Shown piece after piece: positions 1-7,645 of a stretch of 35,681 nucleotides of DNA. The stretch is from Deltaproteobacteria bacterium (GTDB lineage: Bacteria; Desulfobacterota; Desulfobulbia; Desulfobulbales; Desulfurivibrionaceae). Numbering within the stretch: the first letter of the stretch is position 1; every line of letters starts with the position of its first letter. The stretch spans positions 1 to 35,681 of the forward strand of contig JAPLJG010000034.1 of NCBI GenBank assembly GCA_026388735.1, written 5' to 3'. Made by a program: the position numbers and the translations under genes. The notes beneath the pieces were generated by a model. It did not search any database. It worked only from the letters and a program-made list of their open reading frames with translations, and had not been told where the DNA came from.

Positions 1-595
1 AAACCACGATCTGCAAAAAGTTCAGGCCATCGGGCTTGAGGATAAACTGATAAAAAAACCAGCTCATGATGGCGCTGACCACCATGACCATGGTGAAGGT
101 AAGTCCCATGCCCTTGGCCGTGTCCTTGCGCTTGGAGGTGCCGAAAAAGACGCAGAGCCCCAGGTACTTGGTGAAGACAAAGTTATTGATCAACAGCGAC
201 CCGACCAGGATGGAAAGCAGATAGCCGAGATAGGGCTTCATCACCTTAAAGGTCGCCGCCGCCCCGCTTTCGGCAAGGCCGCTGACAGAGACCACATGGG
301 GCAGCCTGGCGTTGAGCGGCTCCTTGAAGGTCAGGGTGGCTGTTTTCTCATCCTCGGCCAGGACCACGCTTTCCAGACTCAGCTTGATGTCCGGGTCCTG
401 CTCCTCGTAGACCCGATAGTTTGCCGGGTTCTCGACTGCAGCCCGATCCACGGCCCCGGCAAAGGTGACAACGATTTCGTTTGTGGCCTTACCAAAGGAC
501 TTTCCGGCAATCAGCTCCTGGGCCTGCGCCAAAACCGGCAGTCCAAGGAGCAGAACGAGGGAAAGCAGTATCCGTCTGATAGTATGCGTAGTCAT
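1..595 (-). CDS. rnfA: RnfA subunit with N-terminal signal peptide and Ig-like domain (partial at left edge)
   Basis: Membrane subunit of the Rnf complex, which couples electron transfer between reduced ferredoxin and NAD to ion pumping. About 198 codons are present and the gene runs off the left edge. Residues 1-25 or so are a typical Sec signal peptide (RR, a run of leucines, then AQA before QE). Residues 26-118 form a separate beta-rich domain of the SbsA/Big_5 Ig-like type (NPANYRVYE, LAEDEKTATLTF, VVSVSGLAES). Canonical RnfA begins only at the internal Met at 241 (MKPYLGYLLSILVGSLLINN, then LGLCVFFG with the Cys expected to help bind the intramembrane Fe-S cluster). That internal ATG has no spaced Shine-Dalgarno, so I read one fused protein. 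It starts 3 bases after the rnfE stop and is last visible in the operon; rnfB would be expected beyond the edge. No clear ribosome site precedes 595, so translation is probably coupled to rnfE. Confidence 0.9.
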   Translation of the reverse strand, partial: MTTHTIRRILLSLVLLLGLPVLAQAQELIAGKSFGKATNEIVVTFAGAVDRAAVENPANYRVYEEQDPDIKLSLESVVLAEDEKTATLTFKEPLNARLPHVVSVSGLAESGAAATFKVMKPYLGYLLSILVGSLLINNFVFTKYLGLCVFFGTSKRKDTAKGMGLTFTMVMVVSAIMSWFFYQFILKPDGLNFLQIVV

Positions 596-598
596 GGT

Positions 599-1213
599 TC
601 AGGCCCGCTTGGCTCGTTTGTAGACGATCTCGATATAGTTGAAAAAGGCCATCATCAGGCCAACGCAGAAGAAACCGGCCAGGGGCAGCACGAAAAAGAG
701 CATCGGCTTGAAGCCCAGCACGTCATAGCCCAGAAGGGTGCCCATGCCCAGCAGTTCCCGGACAAAGCCCAGGGCCATCATGCCCAACATGAAGCCCAGC
801 CCCATGCCGATGCCGTCCCAGAACGAGGCGTTGACGCTCTCCTTGGAAGCAAACATCTCCAAGCGCATGGTGATGATGGCAAAGGCGACGATGAGCTTGA
901 TGAAGATACCCATCTTGGCATAGGCTTCGGGCAGGTAAGCAGCCAGGACCATGTCGATCACCGTTACCCAGGTGGCGATGGTCAGGGTGTAGGTTGGTAT
1001 CCGAATCCGGGGATGGATGACATTCTTGAACAGGGAGATGGTGCAGCTCGAACAGACCTGAACAAAGAGCACGGCGATTCCCAGCATGAAGCCGTTCATC
1101 ACTGTGGTGCTGATACCCACCGCCGGGCACATGGAAAGCACGAGCCGAAAGATGGGGTTCTCGTTTAAGATTCCGTTGACCACCAATTGTAGGTTTGTTT
1201 TGTCTGTCGCCAC
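599..1213 (-). CDS. rnfE: RnfE, ion-translocating electron transport complex subunit E
   Basis: Integral membrane subunit (about 204 residues) paralogous to RnfA; in the complex the pair shuttles electrons across the membrane through a cluster held by conserved cysteines. Visible here are the N-terminal NENPIFRLVLSMCPAVGIST motif with its Cys, then a second CSSC, followed by several hydrophobic segments. Two GTG starts are possible, at 1219 and 1213. The AGGAGA ribosome site at 1222-1227 lies only about 3 bases from 1219 but 8 bases from 1213, so I choose 1213. The gene is 12 bases downstream of rnfG and 3 bases upstream of rnfA, in the order C-D-G-E-A known from other Rnf operons. Confidence 0.93.
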   Translation of the reverse strand: MATDKTNLQLVVNGILNENPIFRLVLSMCPAVGISTTVMNGFMLGIAVLFVQVCSSCTISLFKNVIHPRIRIPTYTLTIATWVTVIDMVLAAYLPEAYAKMGIFIKLIVAFAIITMRLEMFASKESVNASFWDGIGMGLGFMLGMMALGFVRELLGMGTLLGYDVLGFKPMLFFVLPLAGFFCVGLMMAFFNYIEIVYKRAKRA

Positions 1214-1225
1214 TGTCACATTCTC

Positions 1226-2122
1226 CTAAAAAGACGTCGCGATATGCTGTTCGACCAAAACCCGGTCCAAGATCGCCAACCGGTAAGCGAATTTCTTCAC
1301 CATCGCCTTGACCCCGTTGGTCACCGAGCGGCTTGAAATGGTCGCCCCGGTGAGGGCATAGATATCGTTATCCTTGTACTGCCCTTGGATGCCGGCCACC
1401 TCTTCTGCGCCGAGACCGCTCTTGTCTGCCTCCAAGGCCTTGCGGTACTCCTCCGGCAGGGGTGTTTTCACGACCTCCAGCTTTTTCACCGTTTCAAGCG
1501 GCTTGCCCTTGAACTGTTTCTTGAAATAATTCTGAACGATTTCTCCCCCCAGACCAGGGTCTTCCTCATGCTCCATGATCTCAAGACCCAAGATGGAAAA
1601 ATTCGGGTCCAGGGCCAGGATGGCGCTGATGAAGGTTTTAAAACCGGGAAACCTGCCGGGCAGCAGATAGGCTGTTCTCTTGCCGTTGTTGGTGACCACG
1701 ATGGTTTGGTCAGCGTAGCGGATGGCCTTGCCCGCGCCGATGGCAGCGCCAATCGCCGAGGTGCGCTCTTCCGCCTCGGCTACCTTTTCCGCCGTAATAG
1801 CCACGGGGGCCTGGGCCACGAAGGTGCCTGCCAGATCAATGGTCAGAAAAGAAAACGACCCGTCCCGCAGGGGCAGGAGATAGCCCATGGCCAGATCCTC
1901 GCCTTCGCCGACCAGATAGCGATACACCTCATGCATGGCCACGGTCTCCGGGGCCGGGTTCTTTGCCGAGTAGCCCAGGAGGCTGAGCATGACCTTCTGC
2001 TCATTGACATGGATATTGTGTTTTTTCGCCTTGTTGGTGGCGATAAAGGCCACGCCCATGACCAGACCGGCCAGCAGGCAGGCCACGGTCAGCCGGAAGA
2101 TAATGGTAAGGATGTCCTTCAT
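1226..2122 (-). CDS. rnfG: RnfG, FMN-carrying subunit of Rnf
   Basis: Membrane-anchored periplasmic flavoprotein subunit. One N-terminal transmembrane helix (about residues 8-28) precedes an FMN-binding domain. The flavinylation motif LTGATISS lies near residue 258, and Thr261 is the expected covalent FMN site; the family motif EHEEDPGLGG is at about 185. At 298 residues it is longer than many RnfG proteins (roughly 180-220), with extra sequence between about 60 and 150. The start overlaps the rnfD stop by four bases (ATGA), a sign of translational coupling, and GGGAGG lies 6 bases upstream. Confidence 0.93.
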   Translation of the reverse strand: MKDILTIIFRLTVACLLAGLVMGVAFIATNKAKKHNIHVNEQKVMLSLLGYSAKNPAPETVAMHEVYRYLVGEGEDLAMGYLLPLRDGSFSFLTIDLAGTFVAQAPVAITAEKVAEAEERTSAIGAAIGAGKAIRYADQTIVVTNNGKRTAYLLPGRFPGFKTFISAILALDPNFSILGLEIMEHEEDPGLGGEIVQNYFKKQFKGKPLETVKKLEVVKTPLPEEYRKALEADKSGLGAEEVAGIQGQYKDNDIYALTGATISSRSVTNGVKAMVKKFAYRLAILDRVLVEQHIATSF

Positions 2123-3174
2123 TTCGCACCTCCCTGGAGAGGCGCAAAACGCTTGGGCTTAAAAAATCCGTCCAGCACCGGGCTCACCGGATTCATGAGC
2201 AGAATGGCATAGCAAATTCCCTCGGGGTAGCCGCCTTTGAGACGGATCAGCACGGTGAGCGCCCCCACCCCGACTCCGTAAATAAGCTGGGAGGTCTTGT
2301 TGGTCGGACAGGTGACATAGTCGTTGGCCATGAAAAAGGCCCCGAGCAAGGCGCCGCCGGAAAGCACGGCCAGCAGCGGATCGCCGCTAAACAAGGTCTC
2401 GCCGCCAAAACCCCAGGAAAGCAGGGCGATGGTGCCGAGCACCGTCACCGGGATATGCCAGGTGATATAACCGCGATAGAGCAGATACAACCCGCCCAAC
2501 ACGATGAGCAGACCGGAGGTTTCGCCGATGGAACCGGGCCGCCAGCCGAGGAAGAAATTGGTGTAGAGATTGGCCCCCACGCCGAATTGATCGGTAAAGG
2601 CTCCAAGCCCCTGGGTCTTGAGCACTGCCAGCGGAGTGGCCGTGGCAATGGCGTCGATAGGGGTGCCCAGATAGGAAAAAATCGCCATGTCGGAGAGCGG
2701 CGGCAGCCAAGCCGAGGTCATGGCCACCGGGAAGGTCGCAAGGAGAAAGGCCCGGGCCAACAGGGCCGGGTTGAAGATGTTGTAGCCGATCCCGCCCAGC
2801 AGATGCTTGCCGATGGCAATGGCCATGACCGCGCCCAGCACCGGCAGCAGCGGCGACACTCCAGGCGGGATGACAAAGGCGATGAGCATGCCGGTGATCA
2901 CCGCGCTGCCGTCGCCGATGGTGACCCGGCGGCCCAGGGCCTTCTGGGTTGCGGCCTCAACCGCCACGCAACTCGCCACGCTGACCGCGGTGATGATCAG
3001 GGTTTGGATGCCGAAGATGAATACGGAAAGAACCAGGGGCGGCACCAGGCAGGCCACCACGGTCCACATGATTTTTTCAACCGACTCGCCGCTCTTCACA
3101 TGGGGGGAAACGGAAACCTTCCACAACCCCTGTGGCGTGCTGGGCAGCTGGGTATCTGAAGCGTGCTCGTTAAT
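2119..3174 (-). CDS. rnfD: RnfD, membrane FMN subunit of Rnf; probable ATT start
   Basis: Polytopic membrane subunit related to NqrB. It shows the family N-terminal block VSVSPHVKSGESVEKIMW, many hydrophobic helices, and DAIATATPLAVLK where the covalent FMN threonine is found in relatives; the C-terminal half carries NDYVTCPTNK and GGYPEG. The first conventional start in this frame is TTG at 3126, which has no properly spaced ribosome site. In the same frame, an ATT at 3172-3174 lies 7 bases after a perfect AAGGAG (3182-3187) and would add 16 residues, so I place the start there. If ATT is not used, the gene is 2119-3126 (335 residues). The gap from rnfC is 31 bases with this start. Confidence 0.85.
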   Translation of the reverse strand: MNEHASDTQLPSTPQGLWKVSVSPHVKSGESVEKIMWTVVACLVPPLVLSVFIFGIQTLIITAVSVASCVAVEAATQKALGRRVTIGDGSAVITGMLIAFVIPPGVSPLLPVLGAVMAIAIGKHLLGGIGYNIFNPALLARAFLLATFPVAMTSAWLPPLSDMAIFSYLGTPIDAIATATPLAVLKTQGLGAFTDQFGVGANLYTNFFLGWRPGSIGETSGLLIVLGGLYLLYRGYITWHIPVTVLGTIALLSWGFGGETLFSGDPLLAVLSGGALLGAFFMANDYVTCPTNKTSQLIYGVGVGALTVLIRLKGGYPEGICYAILLMNPVSPVLDGFFKPKRFAPLQGGAK

Positions 3175-3205
3175 GGCCGTTCTCCTTCGATTACATTCTA
3201 AAAAA

Positions 3206-4525
3206 TCAACGCTTGGCCTTCATCTTGGCCAGCCGGACGAACTGGACCAAGGGCCGTTTTGCCGGGCAAACATAAGCGCAGCAGCCGCATTCGAAGCACT
3301 CGAACACCCCGAACTGCCCGGTATCCTGCGGCCGTCCTGCCTCCACATAGAGAGCGATCTCCTTGGGCTCTAACCCCATGGGACAGGCCTCCAGGCACCA
3401 GCCGCAGCGGATGCACTGGGAATGGGGGGTGGTGTCGATTTCGTCCTCGGCGAGAAACAACACCGACGAGGTGGTCTTGGTCACCGGGATGTCCAGGCTG
3501 GAAACAGCAAAGCCCATCATCGGCCCGCCCATGACGATTTTAGAAAGCTCAGGCGTTACCCCGCCCAGGTATTCGACGATGTCACTGACCTTAGTGCCCA
3601 CCTTGACCAGCAGGTTGGCGGGCCGCTTGATCCCCTTGCCGGAGATGGTCATCACCTTTTCGTACAGGGGCTTGGACAGCACCACCGCATCGTATATGGC
3701 CCTGGCGGTGCTCACATTATGCACCACCACGCCCACGGCAGAGGGCAGGGCAAAACCGGGAACCTTGCGCCCGGTGATGGACTGGATGAGCTGTTTTTCC
3801 GACCCCTGCGGATACTTAACCTGCAAGGGCTGAACGACAACGGTGTATTCCGGGGTAGACGCCGCAGCCGCCGCCTCGGTCATGGTCTTGATGGCGTCGG
3901 GCTTGTTGTTCTCGATGCCGATAAAGCACTGCTTGATGCCGAGGATCTTGAGGATGACGGTAGCGCCCTCAACAATCTCCTTGGCATTTTCCAACATCTG
4001 GCGATGGTCTGCGGTGATGTACGGCTCGCATTCAGCACCGTTGAGGATCAGGGTATCCACCGGGTTGTCCGCCGGCGGATTGAGCTTAACATGGGAAGGA
4101 AAACCAGCGCCGCCGATACCGATGACCCCGGCGCCATGCACCTTGGCCAGCAGCTCTTCCTTGCTGAGTTTCTGCCAGTCGCAACGGGAATACTGCGCGG
4201 GCACCACTTCTTTATTGGTCTGGATGGTGATGGAGGGTGCGCTAACCCGCATGGGGTGGCCGGACATGCCAAGAGCCTTGATGGTCCCGGCAACCGGGGC
4301 ATGGAGGGGAACCCCGAGCCCCTTGGTCACCTCGCCGATGACCTGACCTTCCTGCACTGCATCCTTGGACGCCACCGTGGGGGTGCAGGGTGCGCCGATA
4401 TGCTGGCCAAGAATAATCTCAAGCTCGTCGGGCACCGGCATAACCTCGATGGCGAGGTTCTCGGTCAGGCCCTTTGATGCAGGCGGATGTACGCCGCCTT
4501 TGGGGAAGGTCAGTAAGGATGCCAT
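3206..4525 (-). CDS. rnfC: RnfC, NADH/Fe-S subunit of Rnf
   Basis: Peripheral subunit that carries the NAD-binding site and passes electrons between NAD and the membrane part. The 439-residue protein begins MASLLTFPKGGVHPP, the standard RnfC opening. An NQO1-like Rossmann region follows (GIGGAGFPSHVKL and LILNGAECEPY near residues 135-165), and the C-terminus has two 4Fe-4S motifs: CIRCGWCLEACP at about 371 and CFECGCCAYVCP at about 410. The frame stays open upstream to 4600, but homology begins at the Met at 4525. First gene of the rnf operon, with a good promoter about 125 bases upstream of the start. Confidence 0.95.
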   Translation of the reverse strand: MASLLTFPKGGVHPPASKGLTENLAIEVMPVPDELEIILGQHIGAPCTPTVASKDAVQEGQVIGEVTKGLGVPLHAPVAGTIKALGMSGHPMRVSAPSITIQTNKEVVPAQYSRCDWQKLSKEELLAKVHGAGVIGIGGAGFPSHVKLNPPADNPVDTLILNGAECEPYITADHRQMLENAKEIVEGATVILKILGIKQCFIGIENNKPDAIKTMTEAAAAASTPEYTVVVQPLQVKYPQGSEKQLIQSITGRKVPGFALPSAVGVVVHNVSTARAIYDAVVLSKPLYEKVMTISGKGIKRPANLLVKVGTKVSDIVEYLGGVTPELSKIVMGGPMMGFAVSSLDIPVTKTTSSVLFLAEDEIDTTPHSQCIRCGWCLEACPMGLEPKEIALYVEAGRPQDTGQFGVFECFECGCCAYVCPAKRPLVQFVRLAKMKAKR

Positions 4526-4648
4526 GTCACATTCTTCACGGGGGTTATCGGCACAAATCGCTAGACACAACTTGCCGAAATTAATCCGAATTTCAAACAA
4601 CAGGGTTTCAGCGACAACACGCGATGCGTGCAGCGCCGGGAAGGAATT

Positions 4649-4677
4649 TGATTATTCCTTTTGTCTTTTTTTGTCAA
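4649..4677 (-). promoter_or_regulatory. Sigma-70-type promoter for rnf operon
   Basis: On the minus strand, TTGACA (4677-4672) and TAATCA (4654-4649) are separated by exactly 17 bases. It points at rnfC and overlaps the inverted repeat at 4671-4708. Consensus match only; no transcription start is known. Confidence 0.6.
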
Positions 4678-4708
4678 GGGAAAATGGCCCGGTTTCCCCC
4701 CTTGACAA
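4671..4708. promoter_or_regulatory. Inverted repeat between divergent promoters, possible operator
   Basis: Left arm TTGTCAAGGGAAA and right arm TTTCCCCCCTTGACAA are reverse complements apart from two extra C bases, around an 8-base centre. The arms contain the -35 hexamers of the rnf promoter and of the first glt promoter, so one dimeric regulator bound here could control both operons. The symmetry may also arise simply because two TTGACA boxes face away from each other, although it extends 4-6 bases beyond the hexamers. Confidence 0.4.
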
Positions 4709-4730
4709 TCCATTTATTGTGGTGTAATGC
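4702..4730 (+). promoter_or_regulatory. Candidate sigma-70 promoter P1 for glutamate synthase operon
   Basis: TTGACA (4702-4707), 17 bases, TAATGC (4725-4730). A perfect -35 and a weak -10. It would give a leader of about 155 bases. Confidence 0.45.
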
Positions 4731-4750
4731 AGTGAGTCGCTAAATTCGCC

Positions 4751-4778
4751 TTGTACGGTTGAAATTTCTCGCTATAAT
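4751..4778 (+). promoter_or_regulatory. Candidate sigma-70 promoter P2 for glutamate synthase operon
   Basis: TTGTAC (4751-4756), 16 bases, then a perfect TATAAT (4773-4778). Transcription would begin near 4785, just upstream of the strong hairpin at 4819-4855. Confidence 0.45.
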
Positions 4779-4818
4779 CATGAGTTTTCACCCTGCTTCA
4801 CGGGCGCATATTTTTTTC

Positions 4819-4855
4819 CATAAGCACAAGGCCGCTGGCTGGGCCTTGGCTTATG
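4819..4855 (+). promoter_or_regulatory. Long leader hairpin upstream of glutamate synthase
   Basis: CATAAGC + A + CAAGGCC pairs perfectly with GGCCTTG + GCTTATG around an 8-base loop, giving a 14-pair stem with one bulged A. There is no T run after it, so it is not a standard terminator. It ends 35 bases before the start codon and could affect leader stability, attenuation or protein binding. The structure is seen in sequence; any role is inferred. Confidence 0.5.
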
Positions 4856-4890
4856 ACGAAGCCATCATTTATTATGCAAAGGAGTGACAC

Positions 4891-6033
4891 ATGTGCCGGT
4901 TAGCCATGAAAACCGCAAGTGAGCCTTTCTCTCCCTTCTCGGTTCTGCAGGCCATGGAAGCCATGCAGGAAGGGTATGACGGCAGCGGCCTCGGTCTGCT
5001 GCTGCGGGGGCTCAAGTTCGCGGATTACAAATACAACGCCGCAGACCCGATCCTTTCGGGCATCGCCCACAGCGAAGCGGCGCTGGCCCGTCTCGACCAT
5101 ATTATGGATAAGGGGGGATTCACCCTCAAGTACGATCACGAGTATGACGTAAAAAAGGCGATGATCGAGGCCCAGGACCGGCACAAGTATGTCCTCCGGG
5201 TGTACAAAAAGCCCGCGTCCTGGAGCAAGCTCTCCACGCAGCAGGTCGAACACGAGCTGATGCTGACCCGCCTGGCCCTGCGTGCCGACGGCGAGGCCCA
5301 CGGCAACGACCTCACCGCCTTTTCCCTGTGGCCCGATGTGGTCATGATCAAAGAAGTTGGCTGGCCCCTGGATATCGGCATTGCGCTGGGCCTGGACTCC
5401 GGTCGGATCACCAGCCGGATCTGCATGGCCCAGGGCCGTCAGAACACCAACTACGGCATCAACCTCTATGCCTGCCACCCCTTCTTCATCCAGGGCGTGG
5501 CCACCATGACCAACGGCGAAAACACCGCCTTTATCCCCATCAAAGATTGGCTCACCGGTCGGGCCTACCCCGGCTACATCGGCTACCAGTCCGATTCCGA
5601 GGTCTTCGCCCATATCCTCCACTATGTGACCAAGCAGCTCAAGCTGCCGCTTGAAACCTACAAGCACGTGATCACCCCGCTCAAAAACGAAGAGCTGGCC
5701 GTGCATCCCCAGGGCGATTTTCTCCGCGGCCTGCGGGATGCTTGCCGCCGTCTGATCATCGACGGCCCCAACGCGGTGATCGGCACCCTGCCCGACGAAA
5801 CCTCCATGCTGGTCATGGATGCCAAGAAGATGCGCCCCGCCACCGTGGGCGGCAAGCCCGGCGAGTGGGCCATTGCCTCCGAGATGTGCGGGGTTGACGC
5901 CATGATCCCAGACCGGGATCGCTCCAAGGATTTCCAGCCCATGCGGGAACACACCGTTATTATTCCTCCAGACAGACAGGAGTTGCAGATATGGTCTCAG
6001 TTCGATCAATTGCCAATACACCAAGCAGCCTAA
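4891..6033 (+). CDS. Glutamate synthase amidotransferase subunit (GltB1-like, class II GATase)
   Basis: Releases ammonia from glutamine for transfer to 2-oxoglutarate. The protein starts MCRLAM; after Met removal Cys2 becomes the N-terminal nucleophile typical of class II (Ntn) glutamine amidotransferases. Further signs are YDGSGLGLLLRG near residue 30, the GRQNTNYGINLYACHPFF block near 180, and NGENTAFIPIKDWL near 207. At 380 residues it is the free-standing amidotransferase domain of the split, archaeal-type glutamate synthase, not the fused 1,500-residue GltB. AAAGGAG lies 6 bases before the ATG. Its 3' end overlaps the next gene by 43 bases. First gene of a three-gene operon divergent from rnf. 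Confidence 0.88.
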   Translation: MCRLAMKTASEPFSPFSVLQAMEAMQEGYDGSGLGLLLRGLKFADYKYNAADPILSGIAHSEAALARLDHIMDKGGFTLKYDHEYDVKKAMIEAQDRHKYVLRVYKKPASWSKLSTQQVEHELMLTRLALRADGEAHGNDLTAFSLWPDVVMIKEVGWPLDIGIALGLDSGRITSRICMAQGRQNTNYGINLYACHPFFIQGVATMTNGENTAFIPIKDWLTGRAYPGYIGYQSDSEVFAHILHYVTKQLKLPLETYKHVITPLKNEELAVHPQGDFLRGLRDACRRLIIDGPNAVIGTLPDETSMLVMDAKKMRPATVGGKPGEWAIASEMCGVDAMIPDRDRSKDFQPMREHTVIIPPDRQELQIWSQFDQLPIHQAA

Positions 6034-7631
6034 CCCCCAACGATCTGCCTTGGATCATTGAGCACCGCGAAGACCGCTGCACCCTGTGCGGCCAATGCGC
6101 GGCGGTATGTCCGGTGGGCACCCTGAAGCTGGCCTACATGCGCAAGCGCATGCCCCATCTGGTGCTTTCCGCCACGGAACGGGGCAGCTCGTACAAGACC
6201 TTTGTCGGCATCCGCCAGTCCACCGAGATCGGCAAGCGCTGCATCGGCTGCGGCACCTGCGCCATGGTCTGCCCCAACGAGGCCATCCATCCGGTGGCCA
6301 ACGCCGAGCGCGACCGCTTCCGTTTTGTCAACAGCCCGCAGGGCGAACCGGCCAAACGCGGCGGCCGCCGCAATGCGCCGGGCGCAAGCCTGCTCGACCG
6401 CATCATCTTCGACCGGATCTCCATGCTCACCGATCCGGCTCTCGATGCAGGCCGCCATGAATTTTCCTGCAACACCTTGCTCGGTCGGGTGCTGCCCCCG
6501 GAAGAATATGTCCGCCGCAAGCTGGCTGGCGAATGGATTCCGCCGGTACGGGAGATCTTCCCCTTTGTCATCGGCTCCATGTCCTTTGGCGCGCTCTCGC
6601 CCAATATGTGGCTGGGTCTTTTGCAGGGCGTAGCCTACTGCAACGAGGTTCTGGGCATTCCCGTGGTCATGGCCACCGGCGAGGGCGGCTGCCCGCCCTG
6701 GGTTCTGCGCAGCCCGTTTCTCAAATACATCATCCTCCAGATCGCGTCCGGCTATTTCGGCTGGGACGAGATCATCCGGGCCATCCCCGAGATGCAGTGC
6801 GATCCGGCGGCCATCGAGATCAAGTACGGCCAGGGCGCCAAGCCGGGCGACGGCGGCCTGCTGATGTGGTTCAAGGTCAGCAAGCTCATCGCCCGCCTGC
6901 GCGGGGTGCCCGAGGGCGTGGATCTGCCCTCCCCGCCCGTACACCAGACCCTGTACTCCATTGAGGAATCGGTGATGAAGATGATCCAGACCATGTCCAT
7001 GGCCTGGAACTTCCGAGTCCCGGTCTATCCGAAAATCTCCGGCTCCACCTCGGCCAAGTCGGTATTGAACAATCTGGTGCGCAACCCCTATGCCGGCGCG
7101 CTTATGATCGACGGCATCGATGGCGGCACCGGCGCGGCGTACAACATCAGCATGGACGCCACCGGCCATCCCATTGCCGCCAATGTCCGCGAGTGCTACC
7201 TCGATCTCTGCGCCCAAGGCAAACAGAACGAGATCCCCATCTTTGCCGCAGGCGGGGTGGGCAAGAACGGCAACGTCACCCAGAACGGCATGGCCCTGAT
7301 CATGCTGGGCGCATCCGGCGTTCACATGGGCAAGTTCATCATGCAATCAGCAGCCGGCTGTCTCGGTACGGAAAGCAATCGCTGCAACGTTTGCAACATC
7401 GGCCTGTGCCCCAAGGGTATCACCAGCCAGAACCCCAAGCTCTACCGCCGTCTCGACCCGGATCAGGTCGCCCAACGCGTGGCCGAGACCTTCATGTCCA
7501 TCCGCACCGAGATGAAGAAGATCATGGCGCCCCTGGGCCGCTCCCAGAGCCTGCCCATCGGCATGTCCGACGCCCTGGGTATCGATGACAAGGATGTAGC
7601 CGAACGTTTAAATATCAGATACGTCTGTTAA
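5991..7631 (+). CDS. Glutamate synthase FMN-binding synthase subunit with two 4Fe-4S clusters (GltB2-like)
   Basis: Catalytic subunit that makes glutamate from 2-oxoglutarate and ammonia using reduced FMN. Two ferredoxin-type motifs open the protein (CTLCGQCAAVCP at 30-41, CIGCGTCAMVCP at 84-95). The FMN (beta/alpha)8 barrel follows, with SFGALSPN, GEGG, IKYGQGAKPGDGG, PVYPKISGSTSAKS and DGIDGGTGAA, then AAGGVGKNG. Cys465, Cys468 and Cys473 (CNVCNIGLCPKG) match the 3Fe-4S ligands of glutamate synthases. The start at 5991 lies inside the end of the previous gene and is backed by AGGAG about 7 bases upstream. The added N-terminal ferredoxin domain suggests electrons arrive through Fe-S clusters. 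Confidence 0.92.
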   Translation: MVSVRSIANTPSSLTPNDLPWIIEHREDRCTLCGQCAAVCPVGTLKLAYMRKRMPHLVLSATERGSSYKTFVGIRQSTEIGKRCIGCGTCAMVCPNEAIHPVANAERDRFRFVNSPQGEPAKRGGRRNAPGASLLDRIIFDRISMLTDPALDAGRHEFSCNTLLGRVLPPEEYVRRKLAGEWIPPVREIFPFVIGSMSFGALSPNMWLGLLQGVAYCNEVLGIPVVMATGEGGCPPWVLRSPFLKYIILQIASGYFGWDEIIRAIPEMQCDPAAIEIKYGQGAKPGDGGLLMWFKVSKLIARLRGVPEGVDLPSPPVHQTLYSIEESVMKMIQTMSMAWNFRVPVYPKISGSTSAKSVLNNLVRNPYAGALMIDGIDGGTGAAYNISMDATGHPIAANVRECYLDLCAQGKQNEIPIFAAGGVGKNGNVTQNGMALIMLGASGVHMGKFIMQSAAGCLGTESNRCNVCNIGLCPKGITSQNPKLYRRLDPDQVAQRVAETFMSIRTEMKKIMAPLGRSQSLPIGMSDALGIDDKDVAERLNIRYVC

Positions 7632-7645
7632 GGAAGGAGCACGCT

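Noticed and set aside
1-4525. Na+-translocating NADH:quinone reductase (Nqr)
   Set aside because: The first gene has two 4Fe-4S motifs of RnfC, which NqrA lacks, and the order C-D-G-E-A is that of rnf.
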